23,137 nucleotides of DNA from a bacterium (GCA_024224995.1 JAAENB010000984.1:1-23137), one strand, 5' to 3'. Positions 1 to 7,770 are shown, counted from the first letter of the stretch. The notes: generated from the letters alone by a model not told the origin. Numbers and translations are program-made.

Positions 1-224
1 GACCTCATCTCATATCCGTAAAGACTCAGCTTAAAATGCTCCTCCTCACCCGGAACATCAGAACGATACAGCTCTTCATCCGATTCATCATCAAGCGGAA
101 GATTTAATATTATTTCCTTGAGCACAATCTCAAGAGACTCTCTTTCCCCCTGGTCCAGATTTACCTGGAAAAACTCCGAAGCCTTTTCCGGTATTCTACG
201 GGTATTTTCTTGTGTTTCCGGCAT
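1..224 (-). CDS. Hypothetical protein, N-terminal part (runs off window start)
   Basis: An open frame on the minus strand starts at ATG 224-222, seven bases after a perfect AGGAGG (232-237), and stays open to the window edge (74 codons visible). The visible part starts MPETQENTRRIPEKA. It is hydrophilic and acidic, with LEIVLKEIILNLPLDDESDE in the middle, and has no signal peptide or membrane segment, so a cytosolic protein is likely. I recognise no family. The strong ribosome binding site and clean coding frame make it a convincing gene. Its own transcript must start within the structured stretch 240-360, which holds a nested inverted repeat (253-316) and a strong hairpin (320-355). Confidence 0.75.
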   Translation of the reverse strand, partial: MPETQENTRRIPEKASEFFQVNLDQGERESLEIVLKEIILNLPLDDESDEELYRSDVPGEEEHFKLSLYGYEMR

Positions 225-252
225 GGTTTTGCCTCCTAAAATTTTTTTAGTT

Positions 253-316
253 GACAATTTTTAAGAAGAGCCGTTTTTACTGAGGTGTTGACTGTGGGCT
301 CTTCGTGAGAATTGTC
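253..316. repeat. Nested inverted repeat upstream of the first gene
   Basis: Two nested inverted arms are present: GACAATT (253-259) with AATTGTC (310-316), and AAGAGCC (266-272) with GGCTCTT (297-303). A symmetrical 6x6 internal loop separates them, and the apical loop is 24 nt. It lies 16 nt upstream of the AGGAGG of the minus-strand gene, so it could be a 5'-leader structure or an operator of that gene. Which of these it is cannot be decided from sequence. Confidence 0.5.
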
Positions 317-319
317 CCG

Positions 320-358
320 GAAAAGCCTCATCTCTTGCCGGAGATGGGGCTTTTCTTT
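320..358 (+). terminator. Strong hairpin, terminator-like in the plus direction
   Basis: A 15-bp stem with one G-T pair (320-334 with 341-355) encloses the 6-nt loop TTGCCG. The descending arm ends in CTTTTC and is followed by TTT, so on the plus strand it resembles an intrinsic terminator. No plus-strand gene is visible upstream within the window. It may instead separate the divergent units at 224(-) and 515(+). Confidence 0.45.
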
Positions 359-450
359 AGGTATACTGGATTAACCAATACAACTAAACACAATTTAACT
401 ACACCAGCGTATACTTTCAAGCACTTTTTAATTACTCTACTAAAAAAAGA

Positions 451-491
451 TTGCTTTTTAAAGTTTACCACTATATATTTTGTATATATAG
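451..491 (+). promoter_or_regulatory. Promoter with overlapping palindromic operator for the XRE gene
   Basis: A -35-like TTGCTT (451-456), a 17-bp spacer and a -10-like TATATT (474-479) precede the XRE gene. A perfect 8-bp inverted repeat, CTATATAT (471-478) and ATATATAG (484-491) with 5 bp between, covers the -10. It ends 23 bp before the start codon. This placement suggests autorepression by the downstream HTH protein; that is inference. Confidence 0.55.
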
Positions 492-514
492 ATAATAATA
501 CCGGGGATCTTTGT

Positions 515-871
515 ATGAAATTAAATGAGAAAATCAGGTTTTTGAGAAAAAAAAGAAAGCTGTCGCAGGAAAAATTAGGCGATTTAATAGGGATGCATCT
601 TACGAATGTGAACAGGCTGGAAAAAGGGCATTCTGCTCCCTCTATTGAAATTTTAAAACAATTAATGAGTACTTTTGATGTCTCTGCTGATTATCTTCTT
701 GATGATAACGCGGACTCACCCGAGGTTCATATTGAAGATAAAACCCTTGCTGAAAAGATCCGGCTCATTGATACACTGGATCAGAAAGATAAGGACGCGT
801 TGATACAGGTTATTGACAGCATGCTTACGAAGCAGAAGATGCGGCAGCTGCTGGATATGAAAGGTTTTTGA
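515..871 (+). CDS. XRE-family helix-turn-helix transcriptional regulator
   Basis: A 118-aa protein with an N-terminal HTH_3/XRE domain (about residues 3-58): IRFLRKKRKLSQEKLGDLIG, then MHLTNVNRLEKGHSAPSIEI, then LKQLMSTFDVSADYLLDD, the classic end of the domain. The C-terminal half (about 60-118) is charged and helical and probably dimerises. The frame is open further upstream to 305, but that extension would run through a strong hairpin (320-355) and the promoter/operator at 451-491. I therefore place the start at ATG 515, which has a weak GGGGA upstream. It is probably autoregulated through the palindrome over its -10. The target genes are unknown. It is transcribed alone and is followed by a GC-rich palindrome cluster. 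Confidence 0.85.
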   Translation: MKLNEKIRFLRKKRKLSQEKLGDLIGMHLTNVNRLEKGHSAPSIEILKQLMSTFDVSADYLLDDNADSPEVHIEDKTLAEKIRLIDTLDQKDKDALIQVIDSMLTKQKMRQLLDMKGF

Positions 872-896
872 TTGCCCGAAGGGTTCGGTACGTGTA

Positions 897-982
897 GGGG
901 CACGGCGTGCCGTGCCCTCACGGTGTTTATTTGGGATTCCCCCTCTGTGGTGTTGACCCGGGACAACATCCCCTCGCAGGGG
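897..982. repeat. Cluster of GC-rich palindromes (dispersed-repeat type)
   Basis: Three stacked palindromes lie in a GC-rich island between AT-rich genes. GGGCACGGC / GCCGTGCCC (898-906 / 909-917) is a 9-bp perfect stem. TGTTG-A-CCCGGG-A-CAACA (951-968) is the second. CCCCT-CGC-AGGGG (970-982) is the third. The first shares its core with the hairpin at 21916-21945, so it is a dispersed element. The cluster sits at the convergent ends of the XRE gene (+) and the hydrolase gene (-) and could double as a transcription terminator, although no T-run follows. Confidence 0.6.
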
Positions 983-995
983 TCGCACTCTAGAT

Positions 996-2753
996 TTAGT
1001 CTATCGAAGAAACATATGCAGCGATTGACTTGAAAAAGATAGATCTTGGAAACGGGTTTTCTTTTTGATCTCCGGACTCAAGACCAAAGGGAAAGGAAAA
1101 TCCCCAATGATGGGTTCCAAAACATCCCAGGAAATAATGCCGAACTATTTCCTGGTCCGGATTTATAACGGGACCCAGGGTCGGCCAAAAACGAGCTCTA
1201 TACGTTGTTATTTGAGAATCATTTAATTCAACTCCCGTACTTCCAAATACGCCGTAATAACCATCTCGTAACATCACCTGGTAATCGGCCATATTAGCGC
1301 CGTAATAGGGGAAAGAAATAAGATCTGAAAAACCTTCGCCAGGTATTGTAACATCGGGCATGGAGCCGGTGAGTGAAAATATTTTTACATCGGAAGGAAT
1401 AATATTATTCTTCCACCATTCTATTCTTCCCTGGTTGGTAAGAGTATGGATACCGCTCACTACTTTGTTTGTTAGTAATTTTAACCGTACAATATTTTCG
1501 GAATAGTTTTTAGAAGCAGCTCCGGACAAAATATTCGAAATATCCGCATCTCCTAACTCGAAATACGCGGAGGCCAGTTTTAAAATGTAACTGACGGCAA
1601 CATTGGGGTCAGCTAAATCGGTTTCATACTGAGCCTTTTCCAGAAGAAGACCTGCGGGCTTGTTTAAAGCCGCGTCCAATTGGATCGCTGCAACTTCTTC
1701 AATCGCGGCATTCAAACTAACCAGGTTATTCTTTATACCTTCTTTGGTTACTTCCGTGCTGAGACCGTTAACAAATTCTCCAACAACTTGAAGAGATTTA
1801 TGATCCGGTGATTCGGGATTATATATTGCTTCTTCAGCAAGATCAGAACCGTAGAAGACACCGGCTAAACCAACAACGCCTTTTAGTTTTTGGCTCCATG
1901 AGTACGTATCAGCTTGCGCGCGGCTTTGTACCAAAAGGTCCAGTGCTACGGGAAGACCGCGAGAATAACCAATAAGGTAAATTTCTGAAGTTTCATTCTC
2001 ATCAATTATTGAGTATAATTTTGAGAGTCTTTTTAAATATACCTGAACATTATCATCCAATGTTCCAAATGTTTCCAGAGAGCCTTTTACGGGCTTCAGC
2101 AATACAAGATTTGCCAGGGCGTTACCATCGCTATCATCAATACTGGCAATATCTATCATTGTATCTAACGTTCTCTCAACAGCAGCAAGGTCAGCTAATG
2201 AATAAACTTCGCTGGTATTACTTTTTAACTGAGAAATCCATTTGTGATAAAAACTTCCCTTAGCTTGAAGCACTTCTTCAAAGGGCCGCTGGTCAATGAA
2301 TTCTCCAAAAATTCCGGGAACAACAACAAAGGTAACCGGTTTTTCCTTTTTGAAATAACCATCAACATTTTCAATTTTATTGAACGGAACTTCTTTTCCA
2401 TATTCATACAAATCCGAAGGCGCATAGTTGCTGTATAATTCTTGAAGACCTTTTAAGGGATTCGCAGGGTCAGGGTCTACGGGGCTTTCCAAAAGCTCCG
2501 AATAGGGCATAAATACCATCTTTTGAATATCTTCGGTAACATAACTTTCCTGTAGATAGGTATAAAAAATATCTCTAAAAGTTGCTGTTGCCTTCGCTTC
2601 TGTTATTTTGGAATCAACAGCCCCGCTAACAGAATTATGGGTTGAGACCATATTTGAGTCTTGCTCCGGACCAGTCCCAGAGTCCGCAATATTACAACCG
2701 GCTAGCGGCACTAGCAGAAATAACATTAAAAATCCGATAAATTTATTTTTCAT
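996..2753 (-). CDS. Lipoprotein with alpha/beta-hydrolase fold
   Basis: A 585-aa exported protein. MKNKFIGFLMLFLLVPLAGC is a lipoprotein signal peptide with lipobox LAGC (Cys20), so it is lipid-anchored in the envelope. The strand VTFVVVPGIFGEF (about 140-152) looks like the oxyanion-hole region of an alpha/beta-hydrolase. EIYLIGYSRGLPVALDLL (about 258-275) contains the nucleophile elbow GYSRG (Ser264). GTHHWGFSF near the C-terminus could supply the catalytic His. The substrate is not evident; esterase or lipase-like activity is the natural guess. AAAGGAG precedes the ATG closely, and a promoter lies at 2788-2815. It is a single-gene unit, larger than a bare hydrolase domain because of long helical inserts (about 310-430). 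Confidence 0.8.
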   Translation of the reverse strand: MKNKFIGFLMLFLLVPLAGCNIADSGTGPEQDSNMVSTHNSVSGAVDSKITEAKATATFRDIFYTYLQESYVTEDIQKMVFMPYSELLESPVDPDPANPLKGLQELYSNYAPSDLYEYGKEVPFNKIENVDGYFKKEKPVTFVVVPGIFGEFIDQRPFEEVLQAKGSFYHKWISQLKSNTSEVYSLADLAAVERTLDTMIDIASIDDSDGNALANLVLLKPVKGSLETFGTLDDNVQVYLKRLSKLYSIIDENETSEIYLIGYSRGLPVALDLLVQSRAQADTYSWSQKLKGVVGLAGVFYGSDLAEEAIYNPESPDHKSLQVVGEFVNGLSTEVTKEGIKNNLVSLNAAIEEVAAIQLDAALNKPAGLLLEKAQYETDLADPNVAVSYILKLASAYFELGDADISNILSGAASKNYSENIVRLKLLTNKVVSGIHTLTNQGRIEWWKNNIIPSDVKIFSLTGSMPDVTIPGEGFSDLISFPYYGANMADYQVMLRDGYYGVFGSTGVELNDSQITTYRARFWPTLGPVINPDQEIVRHYFLGCFGTHHWGFSFPFGLESGDQKENPFPRSIFFKSIAAYVSSID

Positions 2754-2787
2754 TTGAAAGCTCCTTTAATATTTTTCAGCAAGACCA

Positions 2788-2815
2788 TTCATAAAAAGGG
2801 GGTGAAAAAAGTCAA
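2788..2815 (-). promoter_or_regulatory. Promoter of the lipoprotein hydrolase gene
   Basis: Read on the minus strand: TTGACT (2815-2810), a 16-bp spacer, and TATGAA (2793-2788), about 35 nt upstream of the ATG. The match to a housekeeping sigma-70-type promoter is reasonable but has not been tested. Confidence 0.5.
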
Positions 2816-2916
2816 CAAATTTAATCTCCGTATATAGTTTTTTTTTATTATGCGTGGAAATTTTTTTTAGATAGTTTTATTTGCATGTGGCAATTAAAGC
2901 CCTTTTAAAGGGCTGG

Positions 2917-3000
2917 CAGCACCTCAGAGCTCTTTATAAGAGCTGTTTTCATACAAAATTACTCTTGACTATAATTTTTTTTATGTATAATAAGGAGCTT
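2917..3000 (+). repeat. Copy A of the four-copy promoter block
   Basis: This contains CACCTCAGAGCTC, then the 15-nt near-palindrome GCTCTTTATAAGAGC (2930-2944), then CATACAAAATTA, then TTGACT (2965-2970), an AT-rich spacer, TATAAT (2986-2991), then AAGGAGCTT. It is nearly the same as blocks at 16239, 20245 and 21995, but similarity ends at AAGGAGCTT. Here it is joined to a different leader and to the small gene at 3030. Another hairpin, AGCCCTTT / AAAGGGCT (2898-2914), lies just upstream. It is probably the promoter of the 3030 gene. Confidence 0.7.
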
Positions 3001-3029
3001 ATATACTTTTTCAACAGGATGGGGTAACA

Positions 3030-3266
3030 ATGTCAATGACAGATGATATAAAAAAATTAAATCAAATAGTTTCAATTGTTGATAAGAAAGCAAATCAATA
3101 TAAGAATGACAGGCATCATATGCCCAGAATACAGGCAAGCGCGGAAAAAAAATTGATTTTGGATTTGATAAATGACGGATTGGAATTGGCGCGTTCCATA
3201 GGGCCGCAAGCTCAAGGACTTATCCAGGATCTGGATAGATTAAAAAAAGAATTTATAAAATTTTAG
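3030..3266 (+). CDS. Small helical hypothetical protein
   Basis: A 78-aa protein with no signal peptide or membrane segment. It is rich in Lys, Asp, Leu and Ile, with heptad-like spacing (KKLNQIVSIVDKKANQ near the start, LIQDLDRLKKEFIKF at the end), so probably an all-helical or coiled-coil protein. The ATG follows GGGG (3021-3024). Transcription probably comes from the repeated promoter block ending at 3000. Downstream is a hairpin at 3313-3340. No family is recognised. The codon composition and the dedicated promoter argue for a real gene. Confidence 0.7.
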   Translation: MSMTDDIKKLNQIVSIVDKKANQYKNDRHHMPRIQASAEKKLILDLINDGLELARSIGPQAQGLIQDLDRLKKEFIKF

Positions 3267-3312
3267 CAGCACAGCGGTAGTGGGATCAAGAGAGTCTATT
3301 AGATATTATTAA

Positions 3313-3340
3313 AATAGACACCATGCTAATGGTGTTTATT
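3313..3340. terminator. Hairpin between convergent units
   Basis: AATAGACACCAT (3313-3324) pairs with ATGGTGTTTATT (3329-3340) around the 4-nt loop GCTA; one pair is G-T. It lies between the end of the 3030 gene (+) and the decayed HD-GYP gene (-), with T/A-rich flanks on both sides. A bidirectional terminator is plausible. Confidence 0.5.
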
Positions 3341-3411
3341 ATCCATATTTTCCAATATTTATTTTTTTTTAGTCCTAATTATTCATATGGGAAAAACTCC
3401 TTTCGCATAAG

Positions 3412-4247
3412 CTATAGTGACCGATAGGGCCTGTCCTTGGCGGTTAAGGCTTCAAAAATATCGGCAATTGCTATAATTCTCGCTTGCAGAGACAAATCTT
3501 TTTCCGAAAGGCCCTTAGGGTAACCGGAGCCATCCATTTTTTCATGATGGGCGCTGGTCACCAGTAAGAGAACCTTTCGGAATGCATAAATTTTCCACCT
3601 CTATTTCACTAAGGTAGGTATATGGCTCGTCATTTATATGAAAGGATTTTTGGGCAATGGCGTGAAGCTTTTCAATATCTTCCCGGGTTATGAATTTATT
3701 GGGTCGATTACATACCTGCATAAATTCTAAATCTTCATATATGAGCGGAAAGTTCAGCATTGAATTTTTCATCTAACAGTTCCGAGAAAGTATCACTATC
3801 AATATTTTCTGTTGATGGGTTTTGCATTTTTTTGCAATGGCTGGTTATCATCATTTGGGCAATCAGGTGAAACCTGGTTTCGATGAGTTCAATACGATCG
3901 ACAAACATTTCCAAACGGGTGGACTTATCCACAACATGTTCCGGAGTGGTAATTTTCCCCACATCATGCATCCAGGCGGCAATTCGGAGTTCCTCCATCT
4001 CAAATGCATTAAAAGAAATATTTTTTAGGGGGCCCTCATCCACCTTATTTACGGTTTCAGCTATCTCCATTGTCAAATCAACTACCCGGCTGATATGACC
4101 GCCCGTATAAGGTGATTTTTGATCAATGGCCGTGGCGATACTTTTGATAAATCCATAAAACGCATTTACCAAATCCTTGCTGAGCTGCGCATTCGTTAAG
4201 GCAATTGCTGCCTGGGATGCCAATGATGCAATTAAATGCTCATTATT
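3412..4247 (-). pseudogene. Decayed GAF/HD-GYP phosphodiesterase gene (two frameshifts, both ends lost)
   Basis: The minus strand encodes pieces of one HD-GYP protein in three frames. The first piece (about 4245-3735) begins with a typical GAF-domain end (LASQAAIALTNAQL), continues KSPYTGGHISRVVDL, then has the HD motif as IAAWMHDVGKITTPEHV, and stops at 3735. The second (3772-3542) carries NKFITREDIEKLHAIAQKSF. The third (about 3570-3412) carries [19 protein letters not shown], which includes the HHExxDGSGYP signature, then [19 protein letters not shown], and stops at 3412. The intact family hydrolyses cyclic di-GMP. Here the sensor part is reduced to a GAF tail, two frameshifts interrupt the catalytic domain, and the normal C-terminal helices are missing. 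A functional product is unlikely. Confidence 0.85.
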
Positions 4248-4506
4248 ACCCCTTGATTTTGCACAATTTTTTTACTGATATTTTATACACAGCACCTTGA
4301 TAAGTTCAAAAAATGTTTATAATACAAGGATTAATATATTACAAAAAAAACAACAAGTTTTTTTCATGTTTGGAGAAAAACAGGCTGTTGGCGACAAGCT
4401 GGACCAAGAGGTGCTGTAAAAACACTTTTTGCCATATAAACCTGATTGTTTTGTAAGGTAAAAAACTTAAAAAACTCTGCTGATATAATTTTTCCGGAAA
4501 AAAAAG

Positions 4507-4567
4507 TTGACGGTAAGGCAATATTTCATTATATTTACTATACCAACTGGTCGGTATAGTAAATATA
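4507..4567 (+). promoter_or_regulatory. Promoter and TetR-type operator of the regulator/ferredoxin unit
   Basis: TTGACG (4507-4512), a 17-bp spacer and TATATT (4530-4535) form a good promoter. A perfect 15-bp inverted repeat, 4530-4544 with 4553-4567 (arms end in CTATACC and begin with GGTATAG; 8-bp spacer), starts at the -10. The core ACCAACTGGTCGGT resembles TetR-family operators. The most likely ligand is the TetR protein encoded 28 bp downstream. The rest of the spacer 4248-4506 is AT-rich and holds no gene I can support. Confidence 0.75.
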
Positions 4568-4594
4568 CCGGCGGGGATCATTAGAGAGATTTAC

Positions 4595-5191
4595 ATGAAT
4601 CAAAAAGATACAATACTTTTAACTGCCTTCAAAATGTTTGCTGAAAATGGATATGATGGAGTTTCCCTGAATAGTATTATCAAAGAAACAGGCCTCACAA
4701 AGGGAGGAGTGTATTACCATTTCAGCAGCAAGGAGGAGCTCTTTAAGGAAGTAGTGGAGATATTTATTCTAAACTATTTTACTGAGAAAGTAAGAGATAT
4801 TGTTAATAATAGCAGAAAAAGCATAAAAAAAAGGCTAAAAGATCTGTATTACATACCAGTAGTATTGCAAAAAGAGGTGGAAACGTTGTTTTCAACAGAC
4901 TCAAACGCTTTTGCCTTTCACCTTATGTTTGATGCGGCAAGAAAAATTGAAAACATGAAGAAAAAGTTCGCTCATTGTTATCTTGAAATAACTGATTTAA
5001 TAAGCGCTCTTTTCAAAGAGGGGATTGATACAAACAAAATAAAAGATAATATTCACATTGAATCATTATCCATTGAATTAGTATCACTTCTCGACGGCGT
5101 CCAGATCTATACAGCCATGGTAAGTGATGTAAAAATCGAAAGTTTACTTAATAATATTTTTACAAGGACCTGGGATAGCATAAAAAAATAA
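4595..5191 (+). CDS. TetR/AcrR-family transcriptional regulator
   Basis: A 198-aa protein, a typical TetR length. The N-terminal DNA-binding domain (about 5-50) reads LLTAFKMFAENGYDGVSLNS, then IIKETGLTKGGVYYHFSSKE, then ELFKEVVEIF, a full match to the TetR_N pattern with the recognition helix GLTKGGVYYHF. The rest is the usual helical ligand-binding and dimerisation domain, with no recognisable ligand signature. The palindrome over its own promoter implies autoregulation. The EFR1-type ferredoxin 220 bp downstream on the same strand is the probable co-regulated target, although a long hairpin lies between them. The ATG follows a GAGAG stretch; no better start is present. Confidence 0.9.
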   Translation: MNQKDTILLTAFKMFAENGYDGVSLNSIIKETGLTKGGVYYHFSSKEELFKEVVEIFILNYFTEKVRDIVNNSRKSIKKRLKDLYYIPVVLQKEVETLFSTDSNAFAFHLMFDAARKIENMKKKFAHCYLEITDLISALFKEGIDTNKIKDNIHIESLSIELVSLLDGVQIYTAMVSDVKIESLLNNIFTRTWDSIKK

Positions 5192-5210
5192 CTTTATTAA
5201 GAGCAACTGA

Positions 5211-5226
5211 CCCCGCCCCGGCGGGG
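5211..5226 (+). terminator. GC hairpin after the TetR gene
   Basis: CCCCGCC (5211-5217) pairs with GGCGGGG (5220-5226), 20 nt after the TetR stop codon. It is very stable, but A residues rather than T residues follow, so it is not a textbook intrinsic terminator on either strand. Confidence 0.4.
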
Positions 5227-5268
5227 GAAAAATACATCAGAAACGTAATAATATTGCGGGCTGCATCT

Positions 5269-5362
5269 GGCCTGGAAGTAGTATGGGCTCTTTGGGTTGT
5301 GAGGACTGTTTGAGCGGAGCGAGTTCCGCAGCAATCCAAAGAGCCCATACTACTTCCAGGCC
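5269..5362. repeat. 94-nt hairpin element with 31-bp arms
   Basis: The arms 5269-5299 and 5332-5362 are complementary over 31 bp with one G-T pair. The left arm starts GGCCTGGAAGTAGTATGGGC. An inner hairpin, GCGGA / TCCGC (5314-5318 / 5325-5329), sits in the loop. It is much GC-richer than its surroundings and lies between the TetR gene and the ferredoxin gene. It could be a miniature inverted-repeat element, a REP-like palindrome or an attenuator. No target-site duplication is obvious. Confidence 0.75.
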
Positions 5363-5414
5363 CACGCACAAGCACAATCTAGTTTCTTAAGAATAAAACA
5401 AGGAGACAATAATT

Positions 5415-6230
5415 ATGAAAGCAATGTTGAAATATTTTTCAGGAACAGGGAATTCATATAGAGTGTTGGATGAATGTAAAAACGTATTCATTCAAAATAA
5501 TTATGAAGTAGAATTATCTTCAATTACAGATAAACCTGGTTTTAGTGATGAAGTTGATTTAATAGGATTTTGTTTTCCTGTTTATGCCTTTGGAATTCCA
5601 AGAATTTGTAAAAGCTATTTATCGAATCTATCAAAATTTGAGAAACCGGTAAAAGCATTTGTTTTGATAACTGCTGGTGATCCGGAGGAATCCGGTTTTT
5701 CCGTTAAGCAATGTGAAGAATTACTGGCCCCAAAAAACATGAATGTTATATATTCAGATGTAATTCATATGCCTTCAAACTGGACAGCAGCAATGAATCC
5801 ACCAGCCAAAGAAGAGGCTCAAGTAATTATAGATGGTGGAATTAAAAAAGCAAAGAGCTCTGCTGAGAATATTCTCAATAATAAGGTTTATCATCATACT
5901 TTTAATTATCCTCCAACGTATAGTAAATTTAAATTTTATAAAGATTATTATTTATTTAAATGGTTAGGACTCAGCAGTTCCTGGCGAAGTTTCAGGACGG
6001 ATAATACCTGTAATTCATGCGGGATTTGTGAAAAATATTGTCCCACGAATAGTATAAAAATGATTAATGATAAACCGGAATGGACAAAAACATGCGAACA
6101 GTGTATGCGTTGCGTAAATTACTGTCCTCAAAAGGCAATTTTTCAGACGTATTACGGAAAAAGCATAAAAGATAAAAACACGTATCATGAACCTGGCTTC
6201 GGTCCCAAAATATGGAAGAATAATAAATGA
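5415..6230 (+). CDS. EFR1-type flavodoxin/ferredoxin fusion protein
   Basis: A 271-aa soluble redox protein. The N-terminal flavodoxin-like part has the FMN phosphate loop YFSGTGNS (7-14) and GFCFPVYAFGIPR (about 51-63). The C-terminal part has two [4Fe-4S] motifs: Cys199/202/205/209 in CNSCGICEKYCP and Cys227/230/233/237 in CEQCMRCVNYCP. This order (flavodoxin fold, linker, 2x4Fe-4S) is that of the EFR1 family. The expected role is single-electron transfer in the cytosol of an anaerobe; the partner is unknown. AAGGAG lies just upstream of the ATG. It is probably under the TetR protein encoded before it, judging by order and the operator. A perfect 13-bp hairpin follows at 6267-6296. Confidence 0.9.
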   Translation: MKAMLKYFSGTGNSYRVLDECKNVFIQNNYEVELSSITDKPGFSDEVDLIGFCFPVYAFGIPRICKSYLSNLSKFEKPVKAFVLITAGDPEESGFSVKQCEELLAPKNMNVIYSDVIHMPSNWTAAMNPPAKEEAQVIIDGGIKKAKSSAENILNNKVYHHTFNYPPTYSKFKFYKDYYLFKWLGLSSSWRSFRTDNTCNSCGICEKYCPTNSIKMINDKPEWTKTCEQCMRCVNYCPQKAIFQTYYGKSIKDKNTYHEPGFGPKIWKNNK

Positions 6231-6266
6231 AAAATGTGTATAGTATGCCGCTTAAATAATTTATCC

Positions 6267-6296
6267 GCATTGTCAAAAGACTTCTTTTGACAATGC
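6267..6296. terminator. Perfect 13-bp hairpin between convergent genes
   Basis: GCATTGTCAAAAG (6267-6279) and CTTTTGACAATGC (6284-6296) are perfectly complementary around a 4-nt loop. It sits between the ends of the ferredoxin gene (+) and the acyltransferase gene (-), so a shared bidirectional terminator is the simplest reading. Neither side has a strong T-run. Confidence 0.65.
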
Positions 6297-6316
6297 AGAT
6301 CCCTAAAAAAATATTA

Positions 6317-7732
6317 TCAGCTCACAGACAATAATTCAAGTCCTCTATCCCTCACGGCTTCAAGCATTTCCGGGGTATCATTCTTCCGGATATTTGTTAA
6401 TAGAATACTTAATTTATTAGCGCAGGTCAACGCGCCGACTAACAAATTAAAATGGCCCGACACCCCGGGATGCATTATTAAATGAACAAGCTCAAGAGAC
6501 CCGTATTTTTTTGGGAAATCCAGCCGGGTGAGATTTGTCATCATTGTACCCATGATGACACTTTCCGCGTCCGTTACTTTCTTTTTTTTCAAAATGTTTA
6601 AAAGCACATCACCACGTTTGTTAAAGGCTGAAAGCTTTTCATATCGAGAAGCTCCAGGTTCAACCAGGTTACCATACATTTTGCAGGTTATTGCGTCAAT
6701 ATACGATGTATCAACATTTTGAAAGATGATGGTTTCCTCTAAAAAATTCTTAACAGTGTAGAGCCTGGCTGCCTTTTTGTGAAACTTCCGGGCATTGTCC
6801 CAGAAATCCGGTTTTTCATTATATTTATATTTTAAACTTGTAAAACCCGCATAGAATCCCATGACCTCACCAACTTTCTTTATGAGACGTTCTCTTACGC
6901 TGCCAACAATACAAATAAGGGGATTTATATTTTCTGAAGCCTGAATCATTTGCTCAGCGCCGGCGAAAGCCAGGGTCAATGCTGAATTTACAGTTACCCC
7001 TTCTCTTTTACACCTGGCAACAAGATTTTCTGTCTGTTCTTCAGAGAGTACTATAGGAACCATCTCCTGGGTATATTTTTTCCAGTACGCTTCATTGAGA
7101 TTCAGATAATCCTCCTGGTCAAAATAGATTCTTTCTTTCATCCACTTTTTATTGATCCTATTTACCAATATCTTTATTAAGGGATTCAGTTTTGCATCCC
7201 CCGGTATTGCTGCCGCGTTCATCAATACAGGATCAGGCAAAATCTCCGCTTCTTTAGATTGATCACCAAGGTGTTCCATAACGTCTCTCACAAGATACGC
7301 AAGGGATTTGCCGTCACAAATTACATGATGACATAGTATTATCAATTCAGATATATCGGTAGATTGAACTAAAACAAAACGAATGGGGGGCCGTTTTTCA
7401 AAATCAAAAGGTAGTGTATGCTTGTTATTATATACCGTTATCCAATGGTCGGGTTTTTCACGAGGTATTACTTCAATCTCAATATCTTCAGCGCCGTCAG
7501 TTGTAAACAAAAGGTTATGCTGCCGATCTTCTTTAATTCGGCACCGTAATAATGGGTGTCTTTTCCGGACCTCTAATACGGCATTTTTAAAATGTTCCTC
7601 TTTTACTTCTCCCTTAATCTGAGCAGTTACTGTAACAACAAAGACCGGGGAACGAGAAAATTTATGTTCTGCCGGTGTAAGTTCTCTTTCATATATTTTA
7701 TTTTCAGGTACTTTTTTCCGTATATCACTCAT
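6317..7732 (-). CDS. Condensation/acyltransferase-fold protein (PapA/AATase-like)
   Basis: A 471-aa cytosolic protein. The active-site signature HHxxxDG is present as HHVICDG (135-141), preceded by a typical N-terminal acceptor region (VRKRHPLLRCRI, about 55-66). Later, GTMMTNLTRLDFPKKYGSLE (about 385-410) matches the second structural motif, where condensation enzymes and alcohol acetyltransferases have a short Asn-Leu segment. The family transfers acyl groups from CoA or carrier-protein thioesters to alcohols or amines. With no NRPS or PKS gene nearby, a stand-alone O-acyltransferase for a lipid or wax-type product is more likely; the substrate is unknown. The start ATG follows GCAGGA. It is probably in one transcript with the TetR stump at 7893-7771, which ends 38 nt upstream. 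Confidence 0.8.
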   Translation of the reverse strand: MSDIRKKVPENKIYERELTPAEHKFSRSPVFVVTVTAQIKGEVKEEHFKNAVLEVRKRHPLLRCRIKEDRQHNLLFTTDGAEDIEIEVIPREKPDHWITVYNNKHTLPFDFEKRPPIRFVLVQSTDISELIILCHHVICDGKSLAYLVRDVMEHLGDQSKEAEILPDPVLMNAAAIPGDAKLNPLIKILVNRINKKWMKERIYFDQEDYLNLNEAYWKKYTQEMVPIVLSEEQTENLVARCKREGVTVNSALTLAFAGAEQMIQASENINPLICIVGSVRERLIKKVGEVMGFYAGFTSLKYKYNEKPDFWDNARKFHKKAARLYTVKNFLEETIIFQNVDTSYIDAITCKMYGNLVEPGASRYEKLSAFNKRGDVLLNILKKKKVTDAESVIMGTMMTNLTRLDFPKKYGSLELVHLIMHPGVSGHFNLLVGALTCANKLSILLTNIRKNDTPEMLEAVRDRGLELLSVS

Positions 7733-7770
7733 TATATATTCCTGCCTTTTTAGTAATGTTATTTGAAGGT

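Noticed and set aside
305..514. N-terminal extension of the XRE regulator frame to 305
   Set aside because: It would translate through the 320-355 hairpin and the promoter/operator; the HTH domain starts normally at 515.
4366..4419. 17-codon frame MFGEKQAVGDKLDQEVL
   Set aside because: Reads plausibly but has no ribosome binding site or conserved context; length too short to claim.
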